A stretch of DNA of 64,000 bases from Emticicia sp. CRIBPO (lineage in GTDB: Bacteria > Bacteroidota > Bacteroidia > Cytophagales > Spirosomataceae), in assembly GCF_009905725.1 (NCBI RefSeq), contig NZ_JAAAKV010000010.1, positions 124,001 through 188,000 of the forward strand. Direction: 5' to 3'. This document shows positions 53,185 through 61,372 of the stretch, in pieces (the stretch's first letter is position 1; each line of letters begins with the position of its first letter). The translations under genes were made by a program, and so were the position numbers. Under the pieces are notes generated by a model, which did no database searches, had not been told where the DNA came from, and was given only the letters and a program-made list of their open reading frames with translations.

Positions 53185-54006
53185 TTGGGGGTAGATGTAA
53201 ATACTTCGGATTTGGATATTTTAGGGTTCATATTTGCTTTTCTGATTGGAGTTACCCTGGGTACTACCGGGGCTGGCGGGGCAGTTATGACTATTTCTGT
53301 TTTGGTATATGTGATGGGCTTTACGCCTACGGAAGCCACTTCCTATTCCCTGCTTATTGTCGGAACCACCGCCCTGGTGGGTTCTCTGGACTATTTCAGA
53401 AAGGGGAACGTGGATGTCAAAAAGGGCTTGTTTTTTTCTTTCCCGGCTTTTGTGATGGTGTTGCTGATGCGAAGGTACGTTTTGCCGGTCATGCCTGACA
53501 CGGTCTTCCGGAGCAGCGTCTTTACACTCGAAAAAGACCACATGATCATGCTGGTTTTTGCCATTCTGATGATTATTTCTTCGTATTCCATGATCGTCAA
53601 TAAGAAGAAAGCAAAGCAGTTGGTAGAAAAAGAAGTAAATTACGTTTTCATTTTCCTGGAAGGGATAGTGGTGGGTGTTCTGACGGGCTTTGTGGGTGCC
53701 GGAGGAGGTTTTATGATCATTCCTGCCCTGGTGTTGTTTGCCCATCTGCCCATGAAAAAGGCGATTGGTACGTCGCTGTTTATCATAACAATTAATTCTG
53801 CTTTCGGGGTGTTGGGCGATGTGCTGGCAGGAGCGGAGATTGACTTATTGTTTTTTGTGAAGTTTGCTTCCCTGACCATCGCCGGAATACTGACCGGAAG
53901 TTACCTGGCCCGGTTTATTCCCAATGATAAGCTGAAGAGCGGATTCGGATGGTTTGTATTGGTGTTGGGAGCCTGGATTCTGGTAAAAGAGACTTTTTTT
54001 AAATAG
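53185..54006 (+). CDS. TauE/SafE family anion permease, uncertain (TTG) start
   Basis: Inner-membrane permease of 273 residues with eight predicted helices in two repeats (FAFLIGVTLGTTGAGGAVMTISVLV and LEGIVVGVLTGFVGAGGGFMIIPALVLF), the mark of the sulfite/sulfonate exporter family. It lies head to head with a sulfite-oxidase-like gene. The frame is open upstream to 53074 with no ATG or GTG; TTG at 53185 is the first usual initiation codon, and it precedes the first helix well. The upstream open part reads like protein, so the start is not secure. Confidence 0.87.
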   Translation: MGVDVNTSDLDILGFIFAFLIGVTLGTTGAGGAVMTISVLVYVMGFTPTEATSYSLLIVGTTALVGSLDYFRKGNVDVKKGLFFSFPAFVMVLLMRRYVLPVMPDTVFRSSVFTLEKDHMIMLVFAILMIISSYSMIVNKKKAKQLVEKEVNYVFIFLEGIVVGVLTGFVGAGGGFMIIPALVLFAHLPMKKAIGTSLFIITINSAFGVLGDVLAGAEIDLLFFVKFASLTIAGILTGSYLARFIPNDKLKSGFGWFVLVLGAWILVKETFFK

Positions 54007-54027
54007 TTAACATAATATAACGAAGAT

Positions 54028-54408
54028 ATGGGAAACCTGAGTACGGCACTGCAACTAAAGTGCCCAAGATGTGGGGAAGGAGAATTGTTTGAAGCTAAAA
54101 ACCCGTATACCAAGGGCAAAATGCTGGCCATGCATACCCACTGCCCGAACTGCGGATTAAGATATGAGCGTGAAAACGGGTTTTTCTATGGTGCCATGTA
54201 TATTTCTTATATGTTCAATATCGCTTTATTCGTGACGGCTATTACGAGTTATTACCTGTTTTTTGAAGATATGGTAGACTGGAGATGGTTTATTGGTGGA
54301 TATGTGGCCCTTACCGGATTGCTGACCCCGATTATTTTCAGGCTGTCGAGGTCTATCTGGATCATGTTTATGGTGAAGTACGATCCTGAGAAGAGAGGAG
54401 CAAAATAG
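54028..54408 (+). CDS. DUF983 zinc-ribbon membrane protein
   Basis: 126 residues. An N-terminal zinc ribbon has CPRCGEGELFE (CxxC near residues 11-14) and CPNCGLRYERENGFFYGAMYISY (CxxC near 37-40), followed by two membrane helices (about 55-75 and 85-105). This is the DUF983 pattern; members are often near cytochrome oxidase assembly genes elsewhere, but not here. The start is 22 bases after the TauE stop, so the two may be cotranscribed. Confidence 0.9.
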   Translation: MGNLSTALQLKCPRCGEGELFEAKNPYTKGKMLAMHTHCPNCGLRYERENGFFYGAMYISYMFNIALFVTAITSYYLFFEDMVDWRWFIGGYVALTGLLTPIIFRLSRSIWIMFMVKYDPEKRGAK

Positions 54409-54411
54409 TTT

Positions 54412-54492
54412 AGGGGGGTGGAAAAAGGAGGAAGGAAAAAGGAAGACGGAATAGGAGAAAGGGGAAAACGGAGAAGGACGGGATAGGGAAAA
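54412..54492. repeat. dispersed purine/pyrimidine-strand repeat, copy 3
   Basis: Here the purine strand is on top: GGAAAAAGGAGGAAGG, GGAGAAAGGGGAAAACG and GGAGAAGGACGGG. It is the longest copy, about 80 bases, and shares segments with both others in the same order. It follows the DUF983 stop by four bases. Confidence 0.6.
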
Positions 54493-54602
54493 TGAGTGTT
54501 TAGTCGGATAATGGAACTTAAGAATGAGAAAAATCATTAATTCTATCTAGCCAGGAAAGAATTGGCATTCAATCATTGAAGATTAAACATTTACTAAATA
54601 AG

Positions 54603-54902
54603 ATGAACGGAACATTTGAAGAATTAATAGACTCTGAGACCCCGGTTTTGATCGATTTTTTTGCCGAGTGGTGCGGGCCTTGCAAGGCCATGAGTCCGGC
54701 TTTACACCAATTTGCTGAAGAAATGGGCGACAAGGTTAAAGTCGTGAAAATAGATATAGACAGGAACCCGGCCCTGCAACGCAAGTTCAATATTTCGGGT
54801 GTCCCTACGATCATGGTTTTCCAGAAAGGGCAGCAGAAATTCAGACAGTCGGGAGCCATGATGGTACCGCAGCTGAAGAAAGCAGTGGAGCCGTTTTTGT
54901 AA
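54603..54902 (+). CDS. trxA: thioredoxin
   Basis: 99-residue cytoplasmic thioredoxin from the ATG at 54603. A TTG nine codons upstream is in frame, but the ATG gives the standard length. The active site is Cys24-Gly-Pro-Cys27 (WCGPC), followed by the conserved cis-proline (GVPTIMVFQKG) and a C-terminal helix. DFFAEWCGPCKAM and KVKIDIDRNPALQRKFNISGVPT match the family throughout. The copy-3 repeat and about 110 further bases separate it from DUF983, so it probably has its own promoter, although no strong box was identified. Confidence 0.96.
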   Translation: MNGTFEELIDSETPVLIDFFAEWCGPCKAMSPALHQFAEEMGDKVKVVKIDIDRNPALQRKFNISGVPTIMVFQKGQQKFRQSGAMMVPQLKKAVEPFL

Positions 54903-54921
54903 GGAAGGATTTTAAATTAAG

Positions 54922-54952
54922 CAGCCCGTCTCAGGTTAACTGAGGCGGGCTG
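54922..54952. terminator. bidirectional intrinsic terminator
   Basis: A 13-bp stem with one G-T pair (CAGCCCGTCTCAG with CTGAGGCGGGCTG, 54922-54934 and 54940-54952), followed by TTTTGTTTTA. It separates the convergent thioredoxin and first barrel-paralogue genes. Confidence 0.9.
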
Positions 54953-54959
54953 TTTTGTT

Positions 54960-56093
54960 TTACCAGCGGTAAGCCAGGCTGATTGAACTCGAATTAAATA
55001 AGTTGAAGTCCAAAGAAGAGTAATGCCAATCGTGGTAATCCCAATCTTGTCTATTGTAAAATGAAGTTGATAAAGTGATCAGGTTGGCTTTGATAAGGAA
55101 ATGGTCTTTAAGAAAATAAGCCAATCCAAGCGACAACCTCTGACTTGAGGTAAGATCATTGTTTCCTGAATTACCTATCAGAAAAGAGCCATATATTCCA
55201 ATGAAAGGACTTAATCGTTTTGTTTTTAGAAAATATTCGTAAGCTGGAGTAATCATGAGTCCTTTTCCTCTTATTTGATCTCCCCACCTGTTTGTTTTAG
55301 TAGTTGAGACGCCCAGGGCCAACCCTATTGTATGGTTTCTTTTTGGGCCTAAAAATCTTCCGACACTGACTTCATATTCTGTAAGCAAAATCCTTTCTTC
55401 AAGATAAGTATATTTTTTCGGTGAGTTCGAACTTCCGAATCTTACAGCAACTAACCAGTTCTTATGATCAATATTTAGCTCTTCCTCAGAGAAATAGGAT
55501 TTATTGCCGGGGAAGTATTTCAAACCAACGGCAAAACTACATTTGATTCCATTAAAGTCTTTTACAGAAGCTGATGGAGTGACAGTGGCTTCAAAAGCGA
55601 TTTTCTTAGTGATGAGATAATTCAGTCCGACTTCTCCAAAAGAAGTGACATCGGAACTTTTGATCGTTTTGTCATAAGGGTATAGTTCATTAAACTTTCC
55701 TGACTTAAACCTGAATCCGGCACCGGTAAACATGAACAGATTGTTTTTATAATAAAAATATTGTCGTGCTTGTAATGTAAACTCGCGGGAATCTGTTTTT
55801 TCGTTTCTGGATTCATCTGGAGTAACTTTGCGGTTTTCAAAGCTGCTTCCGAAGCTAAAGCCCAGTAAAAAGTTCTTTTTTAGAAATACTCCCAAAAAGA
55901 CATTAGATTTTTGAGAAAAGATGTCGTTTTTATCGATAAAACCTACCGAAGAGTTCTGGAAATGGTAGTCTCCCTGCAAATAGTTTAATTGAGAGTTGAG
56001 TCCAATAATTAGTTTTCCTTTTTCAGTCTGTGAAAAGGCGTTTGTTGAAATTAAGAATAAGGAAAAATAAAAGAATATGTTTTTGTTCTTCAT
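54960..56093 (-). CDS. outer-membrane beta-barrel protein, tandem paralogue A
   Basis: 377 residues with signal peptide (1-21, ending NAFSQ). The mature part begins TEKGKLIIGLNSQLNY, and alternating strands continue to the end SSSISLAYRW, so it is a barrel of perhaps 14-16 strands. It shares the TEKGK start, the block KKNLLGFSFG, RQYFYYKNNLFMFTGAGFRF and FLKDHFLIKANLI with paralogues B and C. It is the most divergent of the three. The Cys-free, plug-free build suggests a structural or sensing role. Function unknown. Confidence 0.82.
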   Translation of the reverse strand: MKNKNIFFYFSLFLISTNAFSQTEKGKLIIGLNSQLNYLQGDYHFQNSSVGFIDKNDIFSQKSNVFLGVFLKKNFLLGFSFGSSFENRKVTPDESRNEKTDSREFTLQARQYFYYKNNLFMFTGAGFRFKSGKFNELYPYDKTIKSSDVTSFGEVGLNYLITKKIAFEATVTPSASVKDFNGIKCSFAVGLKYFPGNKSYFSEEELNIDHKNWLVAVRFGSSNSPKKYTYLEERILLTEYEVSVGRFLGPKRNHTIGLALGVSTTKTNRWGDQIRGKGLMITPAYEYFLKTKRLSPFIGIYGSFLIGNSGNNDLTSSQRLSLGLAYFLKDHFLIKANLITLSTSFYNRQDWDYHDWHYSSLDFNLFNSSSISLAYRW

Positions 56094-56271
56094 GAAGTAA
56101 CAACAAGATATAAATAATGCAACGAAGATAGATAAACGGATTTGGAAAGTCTAAAGAGCAGGATTAGAAATTGAAGAGAATTAATTAGTTTTTGTTATTA
56201 AATGATAATAGAGATAGCATCGCTAATAATTGCGATTTAATGGAGCCGTATTTATCAAAATTTAAGTGATT

Positions 56272-56309
56272 AAAAAGGGAAACATTCCCATTGAAATGTT
56301 TCCCTTTTT
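56272..56309 (-). terminator. terminator after paralogue B
   Basis: A 15-bp perfect stem (core GGGAAACATT/AATGTTTCCC, 56272-56286 and 56295-56309) with CCCATTGA in the loop. Nearly the same sequence follows paralogue C at 57690-57726. Confidence 0.9.
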
Positions 56310-56354
56310 TTGTTTCTGGCAAACCATCGTATAATTAACTGTTAAGATGAAAGC

Positions 56355-57473
56355 TTACCACCTGTAAGCGAGTCCCAAAGTAGTGTTGTCAAATACACTG
56401 AAGTCAAACTGATTATTTTTTAAACTTCCGTGGCCATACCGCTGGAAAAACGTACTTAGCCTGATAAAATTTGCCCTGACCAGAAAATGGTCGTTCAGAA
56501 AGTAAGCTAAGCCGAGTTCCGCACTGTTTTCCATGAATAGCAGGGATTTAGCGTTGCTGAAGATGGAAAACGAGCTACTGAGCCTGGCTACCGGCGTTAG
56601 TTTGGTTGTTTTGAAGTAATATTCATAGAAAGGAGTAATGATGGTCTGGTGGCTGGCTTCTGTAGAGGTTTCATGAATAACTTTACTGTTTTTTCTTCCT
56701 ACTGCCAGCCCGACCAGGTGGTTCTTTTTTGAGCCTGTAAATTTACCGGCATATATCTGAAAGGTGGATTTCAGATCTTTGTTGTTTGTACTTAAGTCCG
56801 TTTTTACATTACTGGTATTTACATCTGCTCCGGTGATCCAGTTTTTAAAAGTGGTGTCACTTATTTCCAGGGATTTAAATGCCGTATTTTTGGGCCAATA
56901 CCTGATGCCAAAGGCCAAAACTGTGTTGTTGTCATTTATACCGGTCAGGTCTGTCGTATTGTGGAATTTGGCTTCAAAAGCAAAATTTTTACTCAAAAAA
57001 TAATTCATGCCTGCTTCTGCATTGAATGAGGAGGTGATGTATCTGCTGTCGGGAACGTCGGAGTGATTGGACTCAGTTTTACCAAAGTTTAACCTGTAGT
57101 ATGCTCCGGCAAAAAATAAGAAGTTTTCATTGCGTCCAAAATATTGCCTTATACCCGGGTAAAAACCAATACCGGATGATTTTATCGAGACATTATAAAT
57201 TGGAATTCCTGTTTCCGACTGGTTTCCTGAAAAAGAAGCCCCTAATCCAACCAGTAAGTTTTTCTTAACGAATTTTCCGTAATTCAAATCTATGAATTGA
57301 CTGGAATTCCGGATAATGCTTCCATTTTCAGAATTATTTACATAGACTTTGTTAGAATAAATTTGTGCATTTAAACCGATCACACTTTTTCCCTTTTCAG
57401 TCTGAGCAAAGCTGTTGGTTGAAAGAGCAAGAAGGGCGGAACAGGCAAGCAAGTTGTTGAGTTTGTTTTTCAT
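56355..57473 (-). CDS. outer-membrane beta-barrel protein, tandem paralogue B
   Basis: 372 residues with signal peptide (1-23, ending NSFAQ). Mature start TEKGKSVIGLNAQIYS. Blocks shared nearly word for word with paralogue C: RNSSQFIDLNYGKFVKKNLLVGLGASFS, PGIRQYFG, FYEYYFKTTKLTPVARLSSSFSIFS, MENSAELGLAYFLNDHFLVRANFI and TLGLAYRW at the end. B and C are close paralogues; A is distant. Each gene has its own start and the near-identical terminator copies lie after B and C. Confidence 0.85.
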   Translation of the reverse strand: MKNKLNNLLACSALLALSTNSFAQTEKGKSVIGLNAQIYSNKVYVNNSENGSIIRNSSQFIDLNYGKFVKKNLLVGLGASFSGNQSETGIPIYNVSIKSSGIGFYPGIRQYFGRNENFLFFAGAYYRLNFGKTESNHSDVPDSRYITSSFNAEAGMNYFLSKNFAFEAKFHNTTDLTGINDNNTVLAFGIRYWPKNTAFKSLEISDTTFKNWITGADVNTSNVKTDLSTNNKDLKSTFQIYAGKFTGSKKNHLVGLAVGRKNSKVIHETSTEASHQTIITPFYEYYFKTTKLTPVARLSSSFSIFSNAKSLLFMENSAELGLAYFLNDHFLVRANFIRLSTFFQRYGHGSLKNNQFDFSVFDNTTLGLAYRW

Positions 57474-57689
57474 TTGAAATTAAGTATGGTTTTGTATAAC
57501 ATTTGTTACCTTTTATGACTATACTTTTATGAAAAAGTAACTTGAAATTCAGAAATAAAATGATAATTATATGGCCGGTTTGGTTTGAGTGGTAGAAGGA
57601 AGTACAGCTTTTACTATCACCTGGCAGTTGTTTTTAACAGAATATAATAAATCGGAGACTTAGAAAATAAACAGTGAACAGGAATGTGA

Positions 57690-57726
57690 AAAGGGAAACA
57701 TTCTCATTGAAATGTTCCCCTTTTTA
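57690..57726 (-). terminator. terminator after paralogue C, near copy of the one after B
   Basis: AAAAGGGAAACATT pairs with AATGTTCCCCTTTT with one A/C mismatch around CTCATTGA. Apart from a few substitutions it equals the hairpin after paralogue B, which shows that the duplicated unit included the terminator. Confidence 0.85.
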
Positions 57727-57761
57727 ATGTGATATCAGAAGTTAGCAGTTAGTATATAAGC

Positions 57762-58895
57762 CTACCATCTATAAGCGAGTCCCAAAGTACTGTTGTCAAA
57801 TATATTGAAGTGAAATTGATTGGCGACATATGTGGGAGGGCCATTTTTTTGACGCTGAAAGTTGGCACCCAGATGAATAAAATTAGCCTTAACCAGAAAA
57901 TGATCGCTTACAAAATAAGCCAATCCAAGGTCTGCACTGTTTTCCATATATAACAAGTATTGAGAACTGCTGAATATTGAGAACGAACTGCTGATTTTAG
58001 CGATAGGAGTCAGTTTGGTAGTCTTAAAGTAATATTCATAAAAAGGAGTAATGATAGTACGATGGTGTGTATTAGAATTACCACCGGAACTATTTTTGTT
58101 AGTTTCTCTTCCCAGGCCTAGTCCCACCAGGTGATTCTTTTTTGAGCCAATAAACTTACCTGCATAAATTTCGGCTTGTGTTGTTGAACTTGTCGTTTCA
58201 ATATCAAAGGCATTTTGTGTCTTTTCTTTGCGGGTGTTTACATCAACTCCGATGATCCAGTTTTTAAAAGTGTTTTCGCTTTCTTCCAGGGGCGTAAATG
58301 TGGTGTTTTGAGGCCAGTATTTAATTCCGAAGGCTAAACCACTGCTGTTATTTGTCAGGTTTATCAGGCCTGAGTTGTTGTATATCTTGGCTTCCAGGGC
58401 AAAATTCTGATTTATGAAATAGTTCATGCCCAATTCAGCAGTGAGCGAAGACGTGATGGATTTTTGATCAGGAGAAGCATTTACACCTTCAGACTTTGTC
58501 TTGACGAAACCAAGACTGTAATAAGCTCCACCAAAGAAGGTGAAATTGCCATTGTTACCAAAATATTGTCTGATCCCCGGCGAAAACACTATTCCTGTGG
58601 CGTTAGACGAAATATCGGCGGATGGAAATCCACTTTTAAGCTGACTTGCAGAAAATGAAGCTCCCAGGCCCACAAGTAAATTTTTCCTGACGAATTTTCC
58701 ATAATTGAGCTCTATAAATTGACTGGAATTGCGGGCTATGGTCTCATTGGAGGCTCCTTTGGCTTTAACATTGTAAGAATAAATGCTGGCATTAATTCCT
58801 ACGATACTTTTTCCTTTTTCAGTCTGGGCAAAGCTGGCGGCGGAAACAGTAAGCATGGCGGAGCTAATGATTAAGTTCCGGAATTTGTTTTTCAT
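57762..58895 (-). CDS. outer-membrane beta-barrel protein, tandem paralogue C
   Basis: 377 residues with signal peptide (1-23, ending ASFAQ) and mature start TEKGKSIVGINASIYS. It shares RNSSQFIELNYGKFVRKNLLVGLGASFS, FYEYYFKTTKLTPIAKISSSFSIFS and STLGLAYRW with paralogue B. Differences gather in loops between strands, for example the Ser/Thr-rich ETTSSTTQAEIYAGKF region. Surface loops that vary while strands stay fixed would fit a phage- or host-facing protein, but this is inference. Function unknown. Confidence 0.85.
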   Translation of the reverse strand: MKNKFRNLIISSAMLTVSAASFAQTEKGKSIVGINASIYSYNVKAKGASNETIARNSSQFIELNYGKFVRKNLLVGLGASFSASQLKSGFPSADISSNATGIVFSPGIRQYFGNNGNFTFFGGAYYSLGFVKTKSEGVNASPDQKSITSSLTAELGMNYFINQNFALEAKIYNNSGLINLTNNSSGLAFGIKYWPQNTTFTPLEESENTFKNWIIGVDVNTRKEKTQNAFDIETTSSTTQAEIYAGKFIGSKKNHLVGLGLGRETNKNSSGGNSNTHHRTIITPFYEYYFKTTKLTPIAKISSSFSIFSSSQYLLYMENSADLGLAYFVSDHFLVKANFIHLGANFQRQKNGPPTYVANQFHFNIFDNSTLGLAYRW

Positions 58896-58970
58896 ATTAA
58901 CGATGGTTTTGTTGTAAAACCGAAACTATGGAATTATTGCCAGACTTCAACTAAGAATTAAGTTAAAAAA

Positions 58971-61334
58971 TCAAAAATCGAACTGAAAACTCAGCACCGG
59001 CACCAGTTCGCTGCCCCTGTATTGTATGTATGTGGTATTGGTGGTGGCATCATAACCCGCCGAAGTGGGGTTGATGCGGTTCAGGATATTCTGAATGTCC
59101 AGGCTGATGTTCCCGGAAAGTTTTTTTGCGTTGAAACGGTAGGCAAATTTGGTGTCGACCCTGTAATAAGCCGGCACCTGTTTTGTGAAATCAGCGTCTT
59201 TGAGGGGGACAAAAGTGCCTTTTTCTTTGGATAAAACCGGATCATGCGGAGTATATCTGAAGCCTCCGTTGAACAGGAAACGGCCGCCCAGCTGTAATAT
59301 CCGGCCTTTTTTGAGATAAAACTCTTTACCAAAGGTGTAGCTGGATGAAAAATTGGTTCCATACCGCGACACATAGGTTTTGCCGCTGAACGGCTGAAAC
59401 TGCGACTTGAAAACTGATCCGGTAGCTAAGAGAAAATAAGAATTTGAAAACAGTTTTTCGATGGCCAGGTCAAGTCCGTAGTTCGTGCCTTTTCCTTTGC
59501 TGACCACTTTGAATTCCGGATATCCGCTCGGGTTGTTGAGCATCCAGTAATTATCGTCTGCAGAGGGGGCCACCGGCACATTAAACAGCCTTTGCAGATA
59601 GGTTTCGACACTTATCCGCATTTTGTTTTTGGTATAAATGTGATAGGCCAGTACGGCATGATGGGCTTTAAGTAGCTTCAGGTCCTTATTGATAAACTGC
59701 CCGAGGGTATCCTTAAAATAATAGGTCATCATGGGCAGTATTTTCCCATGTAATCCGTAAGCGAGGCTCAGCCGCTGGTTGTTTCTGGGTTGGTACTGAA
59801 ATGAAATACGAGGTTCTGCAGAACCCGTTCCGTTAGCAGCAAGATAGATAAGATGATAACCGGCATTCATCGATAATTTAGGACTTAAATCTGCATGGAT
59901 CTGGGCATACTGTTGCAGGGTTTGCGTGTTGCCGCTGCCTTGTACCGAAGTTTTGGTCTGGAGGAGGGTGATGTCGTTGCGGCTGGCTACCGGGAGGGTT
60001 TTCTTGAAAAAATCAAAAAAGATCTGGTTGAAAATTACACCTGTTTTTAAGATGATTTTTTCGTTGAGTTTACGGTTGTAGGTCAATGAAGAGACTATCC
60101 TGGTGTCTGTATAATGTTCTGTATTGTATCTGTACCTGTTATTGCTGAGGTCGAGGGTGTCGTCGGTTTTCCGGATCTCGCTGCCTACGAGAGCGACAAC
60201 GCCTTTGAAATAAGATTTTGAGTCGGGCAGATAAGTCCAGGTAACACCCAAAGCCCCCATGTTGGCGGGCCTGATCTGTTCGTCACGGTTGTTGAAAACA
60301 GAGGGGTCTCTTTCTGCCGGATTTTCTACCGGGTAATAGTGTTCCTCACTTAAACCACCTATGCCGAATACCGTCAGCACACTTTTATTGTTTTTGCTTT
60401 TGTAAGCCAGGTTGAACGACAAATCCTGGAAATCGTTGGTGACACGTTCGCCCACCAGGTTAAAACCCATTTTGTTGAGCAGGCTGAGGGTAGAATAACG
60501 ATAATTGACGAGGTAAGAGGAGCGTGCTCTCCGGATGGGGCCTTCTGTGGCAAAATCAAGGCCTAATAAGCCGATTTTAGCCCTGAACTCTCTTTTTTCA
60601 TTGTTTCCATGCCTGAAGTGCATGTCGAAAGCCCCTGATAAAGCATTGCCATATTCGGCGGGCATGCCGCCTGTTGAGAAATCGGACCTGGACAATAGCT
60701 GGGCACTGAAAACGGTGATGCCGCCGCCTGAGGAGCCGATGATGGCAAAGTGGTTGGGGTTGGGGATATCAATACCCTCAAGCCGCCAGAGAAGGCCTGC
60801 GGGTGAATTTCCGCGGATAACGATCTGATTTTCCGTGTCGTTTTCGCCTACCCTGACACCGGGATAAGAAATGGCCACCCTGCCGGGGTCATTGATACCA
60901 CCGGGAATACGCTCCGTTTCTTCAGCTGTGAATGACCTTGTGCTGACTACAGCCAGCTCATTGACGGGCTCAAAAGCGTTTTTGGAAGTGCTTACCACGA
61001 CTTCACCGGCTGAGATACTGCCTTCGTTCAGTTCGAGGTTAAGGAAAGTTTCTTTGGTAGACAAATGAATGACGTCCTCAAGGGTGAGGGGTTCATAGCC
61101 TATATATTGTGCCTGTATATTGATTCTGCCCACCGGTACATTCTGAAGCACAAACTCGCCGTTCTCATTGCTGATGTTTCCGATCATGGGATTGGTGTTG
61201 CGGACCGAAATGGTGGCTCCTATGAGGGGTTGTTTGGTTTGCTTATCGCGGATGATTCCCCGGACGTTTTGCACGGGTTTTTGAGCCAGTCCCGCAAAAG
61301 AAACAAGAATAAGTAACAAGCCTTTGAAACGCAT
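58971..61334 (-). CDS. TonB-dependent receptor with carboxypeptidase-like N-terminal domain
   Basis: 787 residues from the ATG at 61334, which gives a proper signal peptide (MRFKGLLLILVSFAGLAQ); a longer frame would run into the divergent regulator gene. Residues about 25-105 are a carboxypeptidase-regulatory-like domain (VRGIIRDKQTKQPLIGATISV). The plug follows (PGRVAISYPGVRVGENDTENQIVIRGNSPAGLLWRLEG), then a 22-strand barrel ending VPVLSFQFDF. It is not SusC type and has no SusD partner. The divergent Crp/Fnr gene starts only 38 bases away, so the regulator may control it. Confidence 0.93.
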   Translation of the reverse strand: MRFKGLLLILVSFAGLAQKPVQNVRGIIRDKQTKQPLIGATISVRNTNPMIGNISNENGEFVLQNVPVGRINIQAQYIGYEPLTLEDVIHLSTKETFLNLELNEGSISAGEVVVSTSKNAFEPVNELAVVSTRSFTAEETERIPGGINDPGRVAISYPGVRVGENDTENQIVIRGNSPAGLLWRLEGIDIPNPNHFAIIGSSGGGITVFSAQLLSRSDFSTGGMPAEYGNALSGAFDMHFRHGNNEKREFRAKIGLLGLDFATEGPIRRARSSYLVNYRYSTLSLLNKMGFNLVGERVTNDFQDLSFNLAYKSKNNKSVLTVFGIGGLSEEHYYPVENPAERDPSVFNNRDEQIRPANMGALGVTWTYLPDSKSYFKGVVALVGSEIRKTDDTLDLSNNRYRYNTEHYTDTRIVSSLTYNRKLNEKIILKTGVIFNQIFFDFFKKTLPVASRNDITLLQTKTSVQGSGNTQTLQQYAQIHADLSPKLSMNAGYHLIYLAANGTGSAEPRISFQYQPRNNQRLSLAYGLHGKILPMMTYYFKDTLGQFINKDLKLLKAHHAVLAYHIYTKNKMRISVETYLQRLFNVPVAPSADDNYWMLNNPSGYPEFKVVSKGKGTNYGLDLAIEKLFSNSYFLLATGSVFKSQFQPFSGKTYVSRYGTNFSSSYTFGKEFYLKKGRILQLGGRFLFNGGFRYTPHDPVLSKEKGTFVPLKDADFTKQVPAYYRVDTKFAYRFNAKKLSGNISLDIQNILNRINPTSAGYDATTNTTYIQYRGSELVPVLSFQFDF

Positions 61335-61338
61335 GAGA

Positions 61339-61368
61339 TTGGATTTTAGAGGTTTTATCCTATTTTTG
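61339..61368 (+). promoter_or_regulatory. Crp/Fnr gene promoter (TTG-N19-TATTTTTG), probably leaderless
   Basis: TTG at 61339-61341 and TATTTTTG at 61361-61368 are 19 bases apart, an ideal match. The box ends four bases before the ATG at 61373, so transcription should begin at or next to the start codon. It also overlaps the region between the divergent starts. Confidence 0.65.
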
Positions 61369-61372
61369 GACA

